The notes under the pieces: model-generated | Databases searched by the model: none | Told to the model about the DNA's origin: nothing | The model's input: the letters and a program-made list of their open reading frames with translations, nothing else | Part shown: positions 47,461-58,973 of the stretch, one piece after another | Position numbering within the stretch: the first letter of the stretch is position 1 | How the letters are laid out: each line of letters starts with the position of its first letter | Made by a program: the position numbers and the translations under genes | Assembly: GCF_011075055.1 (NCBI RefSeq) | Contig: NC_058145.1 | Span: forward strand, 4,621,228 to 4,685,227 | Length of the DNA: 64,000 nucleotides | Direction: 5' to 3' | Origin: Mangifera indica | Lineage: Eukaryota > Streptophyta > Magnoliopsida > Sapindales > Anacardiaceae

Positions 47461-49366
47461 AATAAATGTGTGTACTCAAATAAAATCCAACATCAATGAC
47501 ATAACAACAATAATCTATCCCTATAAAATGAGTCCATCCACCACTGCATGCCACTTCATTATTGACCAATTAGCTCATTGTCATCACCTTTACTTCTCTC
47601 ACTAGCAAAATGAAGAGAAAGGGTTGAGTGATAAACACTTAGTATACATGAGTGATCTATCCCACATCAATTAATCAATTGTTTCCCCTTTCCATTGTTA
47701 TTCTATGCATCCCATGTTTTCTTTCCATTTTAAGGCTAATCAAAACTCATTTTGAAGGGAAGAATTGATACCCTAATAATGTATTTAATCCATAAGACTC
47801 TCTAATCTTAGTTGACTTATATAGTTATCAATCGATAGACTCGCAGTCCTAGTGTATCAATTTGTGAACCCAATTGACGAACAATCTTTGTCCTGATGAG
47901 TCTTAAGCCAATTGATGGACTCATGGCCTTGGCAATTCTATATATGATCAATGGAATATATCTTGCCCTCTCTACGATAGTATGCCTATGTTACGGGCAT
48001 TCCTTCACGTTAGCCTAATGTCTTGTATTTCTTTGTCCCATGTTGTTGACTTATCTTAAGTTCTACGGGACTATCTAATCCTTGATGACACCCAATTGCT
48101 TGAAACCATATTTTGAATAATTTAGCTCTTCTCACTTCCTACATGGATTTATATATTCATTCTTCATGCCCAACCTATTTCTCTATTCCTTAGGCACTTT
48201 ATAACACCTCAATGGGCCTTCAATTCATTTTATTTTTCTTACAATAGTCACATGCACAATCATCCATAAATTAGTCACAAACGTGCATAGTTTCTCTTAT
48301 GCATGACCATACACTCGACTATGTATGGGTGCGCTTAATTCATTCCATGTACTTTCACAACCTTAAAGGTATGGACATACATGCATTTTTCTTTAGTGTA
48401 TAGGTGTGCCTCCTTCGAGTGCACGATCATGCATCATCAATACATTGTTTATCTCATACCTCTTCTGTACGTGACAACCTTATGTGTAATATTGTAATTT
48501 TCTTCTTGCCATGCATATCTTGATTTATAAGCATACATGATATTGTTTAATTCATGTTTAGGTCATGGATGACCATGTAGTTTTATCACACCTTCATCCA
48601 TTAACGAATTCTATGTTTAAGAAATGATGTATGGTTATGCATGAGATCTTGCATAGGTATACACCCGTTCAATATCTTATAAATTTCTGTCTATGCATCA
48701 CTATGTCTAACCTTAGCACAGTCATACATGACATTTTATGCATGGATTTTAGGTCATTCAATAGAAATATACCCAGTCAATTCAATTCAATTAGATCACA
48801 CACTAATCAACACAAACATTCATATCATATTAGGCTCTAAATAGATCTAAAAGTAACAATTCAATGACTATAAAAATTATAGAGTCCCTGTGGTCTAGTT
48901 TTCATAACAAAGTTCACCCAAGACAATAGAAAATCCGATCTAACAACAAAATTAGATCAAATTTATGGCATTCGACAAATCACTCATAGACTAATGCCAT
49001 GAATGAGTTTCATCAAGAAAGTAAATCATCCTTAGCCACAACATACTCATATCATCAAGTAGTATCAATCTTTCTCCTATAAGATTTTACTAACCGCATT
49101 CACATTCTCATAATCATGAAATAACCAAGAAAATGACAAAACATATCAACTCCCACTTACATTGGCACCAAGCAAGATGGATTGGTGGAGAATCTTTTCC
49201 TTCTTTTCCTAATTATCAAAGGCCATTACTTTTGTCAAAAGTTGCTGCTCTAATAACTAGATGTCTGTCATCTCTTGCAAACTCTTTCTTGTTCTGGGTG
49301 ATTTGATAGGGTTGAAATATCACAAGATAATCGTGACTTAAATAATATTCTGCTTGTAACATTTTG

Positions 49367-49790
49367 CATGGTTATACAATCTAACGATGCATGGTTGTGC
49401 ATTCTCTTAATTTCCAACATGGTGATTCTCTCAATCTACCCACATGATAGGTTGTTGAATGGATGTACACTCTTCATACACAACTGTTCATCAGACCAAA
49501 AATCAAGCTTGCTATTCTTTCATTAACGATTTTCAAGTCATAGTCACATATTGATCAAAGGAAAAAGACTAAAATCAAGCTTTTATTCTGCTTGTAACGC
49601 CTACATCTTTATGTGATCTAAAGATGCATGGTCGTGCATTCTTTTAATTTCCAACGTGGTGATTCTCTTAATCTACCCACATAACGAGTTGATTAACAAG
49701 CATGCACCATTCATCAAACCAAAAATCAGGCTTTTATTCTTTCATTAACCATTTTCAAATCATAGTCACATAGTAATCAAACAAAAAAGG
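49367..49790. repeat. Imperfect tandem duplication, period about 245 bp
   Basis: GATGCATGGT.GTGCATTCT (49386 and 49624), AATTTCCAAC.TGGTGATTCT, CATCA.ACCAAAAATCA and TTTCATTAAC.ATTTTCAA recur in order. Confidence 0.85.
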
Positions 49791-49826
49791 CTAAAATGCC
49801 TCTAAAATGTACTTGAAGGAGCTACA

Positions 49827-50789
49827 ACCTCATCAAATGTCAATATAATGGTTTATGACTTGATAAACAATTATATTGGATGGGCGCTTAACACCATCCT
49901 CTATCTAAAGTGTATGAAATTTAGAGTTAATAATTTTTAACATAATTAGGGTTGAGTTTTTTGTATTACACAAAATTTAATTTTAGTCAACCCAACACAA
50001 CTTAAAACTTTGGGTCATGTTAGGGTTGACTAGAAATAACCCCAACTTACTTGAATGTTTAGAAAAAGAATTTGTTCAATAGAATTTGTTAGAGATAGAT
50101 CAAAAAAATATTGAAGGACATGTATCAACTATAGTTCAAATCCTTAGATATTGCATATAGTTGTAATTACTTTGATTATTCTTGGTTTTTATTTAAAAAT
50201 TTTATTTTATTATTTGATAATGAGAATGAGATTTGGTTACTAAGATTATTGGTATGTTTTAAAGGTTTAGGTATGTAACTATTTGTAAACAAAACAAGAT
50301 ATTATATTATGTATTTTATTAATAATATGTTAGGGTTAGAAGAGAATTTGAGTCAAGTCAAACTCAAGCTTTGGTTGCTCGAGTTTGGCTTGGATCAAGG
50401 CTTGAGCTTGATGAGTTTTCATAGAGTCAAGCACAAGCTTAAGCTCTATATGAAGAGCCAAACTCAATTTTTGTTCGTTATTATAACAAATTTAAATTTA
50501 TTTATTATGTTCAAACTTCTATATGTTTCCTAATAAGAGATTTGAAATGTGATGAAACATGAAATGAATAAGACTATTTATAATTGGTGGAGTGAATAGT
50601 TCATATCAACCTCACCTATGTGGGATAACAATAAAATGAATTGAGTGTGTATTTATAGTGGTGGAATGGGTAGATAGATATGTACCTTTCCAATATGAGA
50701 CTTTTGTAAATAGAATGGTCACTGGGTACAAGGTTTATATCTACATTCTAGAGGAGTTTAATGAGATCAATGGGTGTATTTTTAGCATT
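49827..50789. other. Spacer, repeat-like, no gene
   Basis: 50320-50460 belongs to the GAGTT/TCGAG style repeat. The rest is AT-rich; neither gag nor a primer site is visible. Confidence 0.4.
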
Positions 50790-51304
50790 CAGTACAACAT
50801 ATTGTTCCTAGACGAATGGTCAAATAAAGCTGACTAAACAAGTGATGAAAGATATATTGAGAGCTCTCTAGATGGATTATAGGGTGAGTTGGGTTAAGAT
50901 TGTGTTATTGATGGAGTTCACTTACAACAAGAATTATTAGGTGATAAAGGCACTATATATAAGAAGTATTAATCACCTCTATAGTGGGATGATATAGAAG
51001 AGACTTTTTTAGTGTAGGCACTTGGGCCAGATAAGACATAAAAGATGATTAAGGATGTCAATTTAATCAAGTAGAAGATGAAAGAAACCTAAGACAAACT
51101 ATAAAGCTACATTAATAAAAAAATGGCCAAAGTTAGAGTTCGATGACAATTTTATTAAAGTAGCCTTCTATAAACATATTAGAAGGTTCAAGAGGAGGTT
51201 GTAGAGAGGGTTGATATATATAGACTTGCATTACCAACAAGAATGTACCACATTCATAATATGTTCTATTTTTATTGCTTTACAAGTATGTTATAGACCT
51301 TTCT
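50790..51304 (+). pseudogene. Old gypsy pol tail, left part
   Basis: Decayed end of a Tekay/Del-like integrase. Readable pieces are VMKDILRALQMDYRVSWVKI, VLLMEFTYNKNYQ, EFDDNFIKVA and LALPTRMYHIHNMFY, ending YKYVIDLS at 51304. The matching part of the younger element is at 58240-58715. The frame then continues beyond the younger element at 61423 (HNLRIEE), showing that the younger one inserted here. Many stops; clearly older. Confidence 0.75.
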
Positions 51305-53377
51305 TGTAACACTTACAAGTACGTTTAAAGGGTAAGATAGTCTTTATGTATAATTTTATTTGTTGTGTGAAGAATTAATATGATTTGAAAGTCAAAGTAT
51401 GATTTTTCTGTGACACACAATCATGCATAGTGAGATCATGCTCGTGTGTAATTGCAACATCAATCGAAAAAGGTGATTCTGTGTAAATTTCAAAGTCAAA
51501 TCACACACGATCGTGTAAATTTCAAATGTGCACACCTTTTAGAGAGAGAAAGATTTCAAGTTTGATCATTTGACTTTTGTGTTATAGCTCTAGTGATCAT
51601 TTTTCAATGATGTTGCATGGGAAAATCAACAAGAAGAAGGCTTCTTGAGTTGTGGTTGTTGCAAAAAACATCAAGAGTTATTATCATATGCTTTGATTGT
51701 GATATTTTTGCTATGCATAAGCACCAATGATGATGACTTTCACAAAATTAATCAAGTTGTATAATATATGTAGGGTTTTTGGAGCATGATAATGATAACT
51801 ATCCTTTGATCAATTTATGAGTATATTCATTATATCTTAGATAGAATTAGGAAGCATATGCATATGATTATATAAATACTAGTGAATGACTGATGGCATA
51901 ATGTTTCCTATTGTGTTGACTTACATTGAATAAAAGGATGAATGAGCCCTAATTATGCTATTACTTACGAGTATATGAATATGTATAGATGAGTTTACGT
52001 TTAATGATTATTTCAACATGAGATGGGTGATTAATGTTAAAGTATAGTGTTAGTATAAGGTAGTTTTATGTTAAAACTGAGAGATCATAAGTAGGATACA
52101 TAGGGACAATTTAAAGAGTGAGTAAAGTGTTGTATGGATATATGTCTGTGTGTGTAATAACTAGAATTTAAATTGAGATTTTTGACATTTCGACAACCAT
52201 TAGAAGTCATTGATTAGTGAAGGGTCAACTTGGACGTGTGGACTTCCTGTGTATAATTTAAACACGACCATGTATAGGGTCAAATAACCAAAATATCCTT
52301 GAGAAATAAAATGGTTGAAAAAAGAATAGAAAAGAAAAGTGGGATAGATATTTGAAGGGGCACACACCCTTGTTAGTTAAGATACACGCCCATGTGTCTA
52401 TAAATAATAACACACGAGGAGAAGCCACTGAGAGGTGGTCTTGTGTGAGTAAAGTAAAGAGAAATAGCCTTGTGTGTCGACATATAAATGCTCATAGGCA
52501 GAAGAAAGAAAAAAAAATAAGGGAACTAGGCTAGAGATTTAAGAGTCTTCTTAAGTGATAGTACATACATCTTGGGTACATAGTAGTAACTTACATGCCT
52601 AAGAGTTAAGTCATAAATGACATAAGATACAGTTTTGGTAGAAGTGAGAAAGAACCAAAGTTAGTTAAGGCTCAAGATGTATACTACTAGATATCATATG
52701 ATCATTACGATGAGGCACTGTGAGTACACATTCCTTACACTACCTATAGTAAGACATCAGACTTGTAATAGAGTACTTTCTTGTAATAGAACTAAGTCGA
52801 GATATAGTTCTAGTGTAGTTGAATAGAGAGATAGGTCATATAACTAAGATGTCAAATCCTTTTATTCTATCATAACTGATCAGCCTAGTATAACGTTTCA
52901 ATTTTAGCTTGTAAACTTAGATCTTCTATTGAGTTTAGTATAGTCACACTAGATAGGAACCCGAAGAGTGGTTCCTTAGTAATCGAGTGTCACACAATTT
53001 GACATGAAGTTATAACATATAACCTAGATATTCCCTAGAGTACAGTATAAGCATAGAGATAGTATATAAGACCTATCACTATCCAATAAGAGGTTTGATA
53101 TCGACTTCAGATGATAGATATAGTAAAGGTTGAGACCAAAGGTATTTTAGAGATTTTAGTAAAAGTTATCTGTAGAGTCTTTTACTTATTGAGTTTTCAA
53201 GATTTGACATCTTTTATATGCTTCCAATTTGGTTTTGATAAGTGCATTTTAGTAATTTTATAAAGTTTAATAAATAAGGTTTTATTAAAATGCTTTTGAT
53301 TTTATTATATGTTTTATATTGAATGCATTTTAGTAATATCTTTTTTGGAGGATAGTACTTCTAAAGGGAGTGTTACA
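51305..53377 (+). repeat. Younger gypsy 5' LTR
   Basis: 2,073 bp. Contains ATGCATAAGCACCAATGATG at about 51711 shared with 59489, and ends AGTACTTCTAAAGGGAGTG followed by TTACA. Confidence 0.9.
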
Positions 53378-53379
53378 AT

Positions 53380-53390
53380 TGGTATTAGAG
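53380..53390 (+). other. Gypsy primer-binding site (tRNA-Met)
   Basis: TGGTATTAGAG directly after ATT; one change from the plant TGGTATCAGAG. Confidence 0.85.
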
Positions 53391-53559
53391 TATGATTTTG
53401 GTACCTAAAAGATGTTTTAAAGTATGTGTGTAGTCAAATTAAGCAAGAATGTAAGTTTCTCATGCCACATTGATTACACTTATAATTAATCACTATAAGT
53501 AAAGTTCTATTTATGCTTAATAAATTTTTATGGAGACTCATAGTTATGGGTTTTTCAAG

Positions 53560-54130
53560 AAAAATGAGCAAAACCAAAGCTAATACAAAAAGCACTCAAA
53601 TAGATAACCTAGTAAGAAGTCAGAGAAAAGGGGTAGTACCCCTAGTTCCCTAAACAGGTTTAAGTGCTTAAGATGTCAGGGTCATCTTTAAAAAGATGTT
53701 AAAGGAGCAAATAGTTGCTCTAGCTCAACCATTGCCAGAGTATACACCATCACCTAGGGGGCTAGCTAAGGCTAACCTAACAACAGTTACTAGTCTGATT
53801 TCTTATCTTGTTACTTCTATTTACATTTTGATTAATTATGGTACTATTCATTACTTTGTAGCCAATAGTCTAGTGGAAAAGTCAAGGGTACAACTAGTTA
53901 GGGTGGCCTAGAAAGTCAAAATAGAGTTACCCGATAGTGGATTAGTAATAAATGATGAGATGATGATGGGACAAACTATAAAGATTCAGGGTAGACAACT
54001 TCTTATGGATATAATAGTATTTGAGATGTTAGATTTTGACATAATTCTGAGGATAGACTTCCTAGGGAGAAATGAAGCTAAGATTGATTGTTAGTGTAAG
54101 AAGGTTTGGTTCAGCCTTGAGAATAGAAAT
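53560..54130 (+). pseudogene. Gypsy gag end and protease
   Basis: Only the C-terminal gag remains: zinc knuckle KCLRCQGHLxKDVK at 53660-53703, with C-x2-C-x3-H kept but the last Cys read as Val and a stop inside. The protease follows: the active-site region reads ILINYGTIHYFVANSLVEKS (about 53828-53885), where the family has DSGATHSF, so the catalytic Asp is Asn (53834-53836) and Ser is Tyr. Then VSEFQ-type strands, IQGRQLLMDIIVFEMLDFDI, and LRIDFLGRNEAKIDC, the conserved MDWL-equivalent. The usual 1 kb or more of gag upstream is missing; only about 200 bases separate the primer site from the gag end. Confidence 0.78.
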
Positions 54131-54359
54131 TAGTTTAAGTTCAATGAAGGGTGCATTAATAGCAAGATGATTAGCATAATAAAGGCAAGAAATATATTGA
54201 GTAGTTAGTGCATAGATTTTTGGCTCATGTAGTGAGTAAGGTGGTGTTAAGCTCGAGTATTAAAGATATGCTAGTTGTTTGAAAGTTTTCGGATATGCTC
54301 CTAGCAAGGTTACTAGGATTAGCTCTTAGATAAGAGATAGAGTTTAATATTGAACTGGT

Positions 54360-55530
54360 GCTAGACACAACACCTATCTCTAGTACTTTATAGAATGGCC
54401 TTAACTAAGCTATAAAAATTAAAGAAACAACTCCATGAGTTGTTTGAGAATGGATTCATTATTACCTTGTATATACTATAAGGAAATAATAAAGAAGTAC
54501 CCATTACCCATAATAGATAACTTGTTTGATCAATTGAGAGGTTTAGTAGTGTTCTCCAAGATAAATTTGAGGTTAAGCTATTATCAAGTAAAGGTGGTTG
54601 ACAAGGTATACCTAAGACAACTTTCTGAATAAGGTATGACCATTTAAGTTTATCGTAATACTGTTCAGACTAACCAATTACCTTACAGTATTTATGGATT
54701 TGATAAATAGGGTATTCAATGACTACCTAGATAAATTTATTATAGTCTTCATTGATGGCATTTCAGTGTAATAAAGAGCATGAACAACACTTGAGACTTA
54801 CTTTGTAGAGTTTGAAAGAAAAACAACTATATGAAAAGTTATTCAAATGTGAATTTTAGATTGATAAAGTGACTTTCTTGGGGCATACGGTTTCAGTAGA
54901 GGGTATATCAATAGACCCGAGTAAAATTGAGGTGGTTTTAAATTAGTAATGGTTAAAAACTGATAAAAAGGTTTGTAGTTTTCTAGGTTTGGTAGGGTAC
55001 TATAAAAGATTTGTTAAAAGGTTCACCAAGCTAACAAGACCTTTCATAGCTCTCACAAAGAATGAAACTCAGTTTTAGTGGTCAGAATTTTGTAAGGAGA
55101 GTTTTTAAAAGTTGAAAAAGAGATTGATTTTAGCTCTAATGTTAGGCTTACTAGAGTAGTGAGCCAAGTATGATCTTTACACCAATGCATCTCACAGTGA
55201 TCTAAGAACAATATTAATATAACAAGATAAAGTGATAACATATGCTTTGAGACAGTTAAAAGATTTTGAGACTAGATACTCTACTCATGACTTAGAATTG
55301 ACAGTAGTAGTATTTGCTCTTAAAATCTAAAGACACTACTTATATGGGATAAGATGTAATATCTACACTAATTATAAGAGTCTCAGGTATTTCTTCACTA
55401 AAAAAAGGTTTAATATGAGATAGAGGAGATGGCTTCAATTAGTGAAGGTCTACGACTATGACATCAAATATCACCAAGGCAAACTAAGGTAGTCGTAGAT
55501 GCCCTTAGCATAAAAGTGTTTTTATTACAA
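54360..55530 (+). pseudogene. Gypsy reverse transcriptase and RNase H
   Basis: RT opens [15 protein letters not shown], but about 100 bases encoding the usual SPWGAPVLFVKKKDG segment are deleted, then [18 protein letters not shown] and [16 protein letters not shown]. The catalytic site at 54748-54759 reads FIDG instead of FIDD. GLVGYYKRFVKRFTKL and a thumb region follow. RNase [21 protein letters not shown] (about 55240-55300), NIYTNYKSLRYFFTKK, RRWLQLVKVYDYDIKY, ending at about 55490. Multiple stops. Confidence 0.85.
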
Positions 55531-55805
55531 CTGATAGTTTAAAGGAAAATTCAGTCAGATATGGACTAAGAGTAGATTAAGTTAGTGACTAGGGCTCTAG
55601 CTAGATTGAAAATCAAATCCATGATAGGAAATGAGATTAAGACAACACAATTATAAGATAATTGGTGTAAGCAAAGAATTTAAAGGATTCAAGATGGTTT
55701 TGAAATAGATTTACAAGTAATAGATGGTGTTCTCAAGTTCTCAAACATAAAGTTTGTGTTCCTCCAGTAGATGAGTTAAGATAGAGGATTCTTGTAAAAG
55801 CTCAC

Positions 55806-56645
55806 TGATGCAAACCCCATAGATGAACTACAAGACCTTACATGCAAGCAAGGAAGCTAGGAATCCAGAAAAGTTAAATCAAATTTCAAATTAAAAAAAA
55901 CCTTGACCTAATGATTACAGATAATCATGAACTATAAATATAAAAACAATGACCGATGTCTATAATTGACATAAACCAAAGGTATAAGTTGATGTCACAC
56001 TCTAAAATAGAAAAGAAAAAGAGTGAAAAGTTATATTTGAATGTCATAAGAATATATTCTTGATAAACTCATGAGTTCTCAGAAGAACCAAGATAAAAGA
56101 TCTCACAATTTATTAAGCCATTGTGTATCATCTATCCTAGGGTTACATGATTATTTATAACCTTAGTCCAAATAGGATAATAATAAATATAATTTATGGG
56201 ATAATAATAACCCTAATCTTAAAGATAATAACAATCTAAACAAGATAATAATAATCTTAAATAACAATCCTAAGGTAATTATAATTCCTAAAGAAAATAA
56301 AACTAATATTCTTAAAACAAATAAAACTCCTAAATAACTAGAAAACTAGAAATACTAGGAAACTGAATTTTAATTAAATTCTCTTGCTTTCTTCACTTGA
56401 ATTTTTGCCTAATCAAGTTTCCATTTCATATTTTAACAAGTAAAAATGTCACTAAGGATGTGTCATATCATTTCCATGTGTTTGATGCTCTCCACGTCAT
56501 TTGTCAAGTAATCCTTGACTGCCACATCATGTTTCTTTCCTTTAGCTTGTATCTTCAATGTTTTCAATGCTATCCAGCCTACTATATTCTTATCATAGTC
56601 TTTATTATTGGATCACATGTTTTTGGTCGTCCATAGGTCACATCA
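55806..56645 (-). repeat. LTR of the small element (3' LTR by strand)
   Basis: 840 bp, TGATGCAAACCCCATAGATG to GTCCATAGGTCACATCA on the plus strand. Confidence 0.9.
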
Positions 56646-56871
56646 TTTCTCCTCTCTTTAAAATGATTTGTCCTCAAATCGTCACTTTTAATGGAACTTT
56701 TATTTTGGCTTGATGACATGATTGTAACCTGCAAAAATATGTTAGAAAGGACCTCATACATCATTCCCCCTCTCCAAAAAAAAAATCCCTCAATCACTCA
56801 TGTTTGCACACTTTAAATTGGTTTTTTTAATTAATTAATTTATTTATTTAGAGTTGAGCTTGATACCAAAC

Positions 56872-57754
56872 TGATGCAAACCTCACAAATAAACTATAAA
56901 ACCCTACATGTAAGCAAAGAAACTAGGAACCCAGAAGAGCTAAATCAGATTTCAAATTAAAGAAAACCTTGACTCAATGCCTAAAATTGACACGAACCAA
57001 AAATATGAAAACCTTGACCCAATGATTATAGATAATCATGAATCAAAGGTATTAAAAATATTGACTCGATGTCCATAATTGACATGAACCAAAAGTGTAA
57101 GTTGACCTACACTCTAGAATAGATAAGAAGAAGAGTGATAAGTCATATTTGAATACCACAAGAAAATATTCTTGATAAGTTCATGAGTTCTCAAAAGATC
57201 CAAGAGAAAAAAATTCTCACAATTTCATTATGCCAATATCTATTATCTATCCCAGGGTTATATGATTATTTATAACCCTAGTCTAAATAGGATAATAACA
57301 AACATAATCTCTACGATAATAACAATCCTAATCTTTAGGATAATAACAATCTCAATTCAAAATAAGATAATAATAATATTAATGTAATTATAATTCTTAA
57401 AGAAAATAAAACTAAAACTTTTAAAATAAATAAAACTTCTAAATAACTAAAAAACTAGAAATACTAGGAAGTTAAACTTCGATGGAATTCTCTGCTTTTT
57501 TCATATGAATTTTTGTCTAATCAAGCTTCCATTTTATATTTTGACAAGTAAAAATGTCACTAAAGATATGCCATATCATTTCTTATGTTTTTTATGGTCA
57601 CCACATCATTTGCCATATCATCTTTGACTGTTACATCATACTTCTTGCTTTAGCTTGTATCTTCAACGTTTTGAATGTTATCCAACTTACCACACTCTTA
57701 CCATAGTCCTTTATTATTGAATCATGTGTTATTGGTCTTCCATGGATCACATCA
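56872..57754 (-). repeat. LTR of the small element (5' LTR by strand)
   Basis: 883 bp, TGATGCAAACCTCACAAATA to TTCCATGGATCACATCA on the plus strand. It differs from its partner by a local repeat of ACCTTGAC-containing sequence at 56967-57080. Confidence 0.9.
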
Positions 57755-57759
57755 CTCAC

Positions 57760-58950
57760 AGTACTCTTACACTGCCCATCTTGTAAGTATAAAGATGCAT
57801 CAAGATTTGAGAAATTTTTGGTGGTTTAACATAAAGAGAAATGTGGGTGAGTATGTGGCTAAGTGTCTCACCTGTTAACATATTAAGGTTGAGTACCAGA
57901 GACTGACAAGATTACTTCAATGGAAGTAGAAGTATATTTTGATGGACTTTATTATTTGGCTCGTAAAGCTTTATAATGGTGTTAATGCATTATGGGTAAT
58001 AGTTGATAGATTGACTAAGACAATGTATTTCTTACCTATTAAAGATACAAACTTTATAAATCAATTGGAAAAGTTATACGTTCAAGAGATTATCAGGTTA
58101 CATGGTGTACCTAAAACGATAGTATCATCTATAGACATGAGGTTTGTGTCAGCTTTTTATAGGAGCTTACATTGATTATTAGGCACAAGTTTGGCATTCA
58201 ATAAACTTATAACTCGTAGACTAAGAGGACTAACTAGGTGTTAGAGGATATGTTAAAAGCTTGTCATTTGAAAAATAGGGCGAGTTGGGTTGAGATGTTG
58301 CTTTTAGTAGAGTTCGTTTATAATAATAGTTATCAAATGATGATTCAAATAACATCCTATAAGACACCTTATAGTAGAAGGTGTTGTTCTCTTCTATATT
58401 AGAATGATTTGTTTGAGAAAGATGTCTTAGTTCAATCTTTGGGCCTTGAATTGACTCAAAAAATGATTGAGCATGTTCAACTAATTAGAGATGTCAAGAT
58501 CTGGAGTTTAGTATGAGTGACAAAGTTTTCATTAGAGTAGCCCCATTTAAGCATATGATGAGATTCATGAAAAAAAAGGCAAATTGGCTCCTAAGTACAT
58601 CGACCCATATGAGATAGTAGAGTAGGCTGGTAAGGTAGCTTATATGCTTATGTTATCAATAAGCATAGGCTATATTCATGTTTTGTTTCATGTCTTATCA
58701 TTATGTAAGTATATTGGTAATCCTTCACATATGTTAAGGATCGAGGAGACGTAACTATTAGAGCACTTAAGTTATGATGAAAGATCAGTCTAGATCCTAG
58801 ATATGAGGATCAAACAGTTGAGAAACTGGCAGATTCCCTTGGTTAAGATTTTGGAGGAACTATAAGATTAAAGAGATTACTTGGGAGATGGAACAGATCA
58901 TGAGAGATAAACATCTTAAGCTATTTTTATTAAATTTTGGGGTCAAAATT
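57760..58950 (+). pseudogene. Gypsy integrase and C-terminal tail
   Basis: Picks up after the small LTR element: KMHQDLRNFWWFNIKRNVGE then YVAKCLTC, the HHCC zinc-binding end. Core: MDFIIWLVKLYNGVNALWVI, VDRLTKTMYFLPIKDTNF, LYVQEIIRLHGVPKTIVSSI with DMRFVSAFYRSLH (57939-58175). GASWVEMLLLVEFVYNNSYQ-like text follows after frameshifts, then LGLELTQKMIEHVQLIRDVK, and a tail with YIGNPSHMLRIEET and ILDMRIKQLRNWQIPLVKIL (58715-58850). The tail style (PSHVL, VKVLWRNH) is that of Tekay/Del chromoviruses; a clean chromodomain is not visible. Stops and shifts throughout. Confidence 0.85.
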
Positions 58951-58955
58951 CTAAT

Positions 58956-58970
58956 GAAGGGGATGAGAGG
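58956..58970 (+). other. Gypsy polypurine tract
   Basis: GAAGGGGATGAGAGG, three bases before the 3' LTR; the usual plus-strand DNA primer. Confidence 0.8.
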
Positions 58971-58973
58971 CAT

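Larger units (their letters stand above)
47219..49826 (+). repeat. LTR-like sequence, gypsy type, about 2.6 kb
   Basis: Begins TATAACACACCGCCTCGAAG (compare TGTAACAC starts at 51305) and ends TGTACTTGAAGGAGCTACA, paralleled at 62488-62506 (TGTACTTAAGGGTGTCACA). The interior is full of ATGCATGGTTGTGCA and CATGCATCA-type sequence, as in the other gypsy LTRs. No 5-bp target duplication is found and no primer site follows, so it may be a solo LTR or the 5' LTR of the old gypsy element whose pol tail starts near 50790. Confidence 0.5.
55806..57754 (-). mobile_element. Small non-autonomous LTR retrotransposon (226-bp interior)
   Basis: Perfect 5-bp target duplication CTCAC (55801-55805, 57755-57759). 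On the minus strand the LTR begins TGATGTGA and ends TTTGCATCA. The interior starts with a tRNA-Met-like primer site (TGGTATCAAGC, plus-strand 56858-56868) and ends with a polypurine tract (plus-strand 56646-56659, all pyrimidines). No coding capacity. Terminal repeats of 840 and 883 bp make it longer than classical TRIMs; internal size is TRIM-like. It sits in the younger gypsy integrase between ILVKAH and SQYSYTAHLV, which normally join. Confidence 0.9.
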
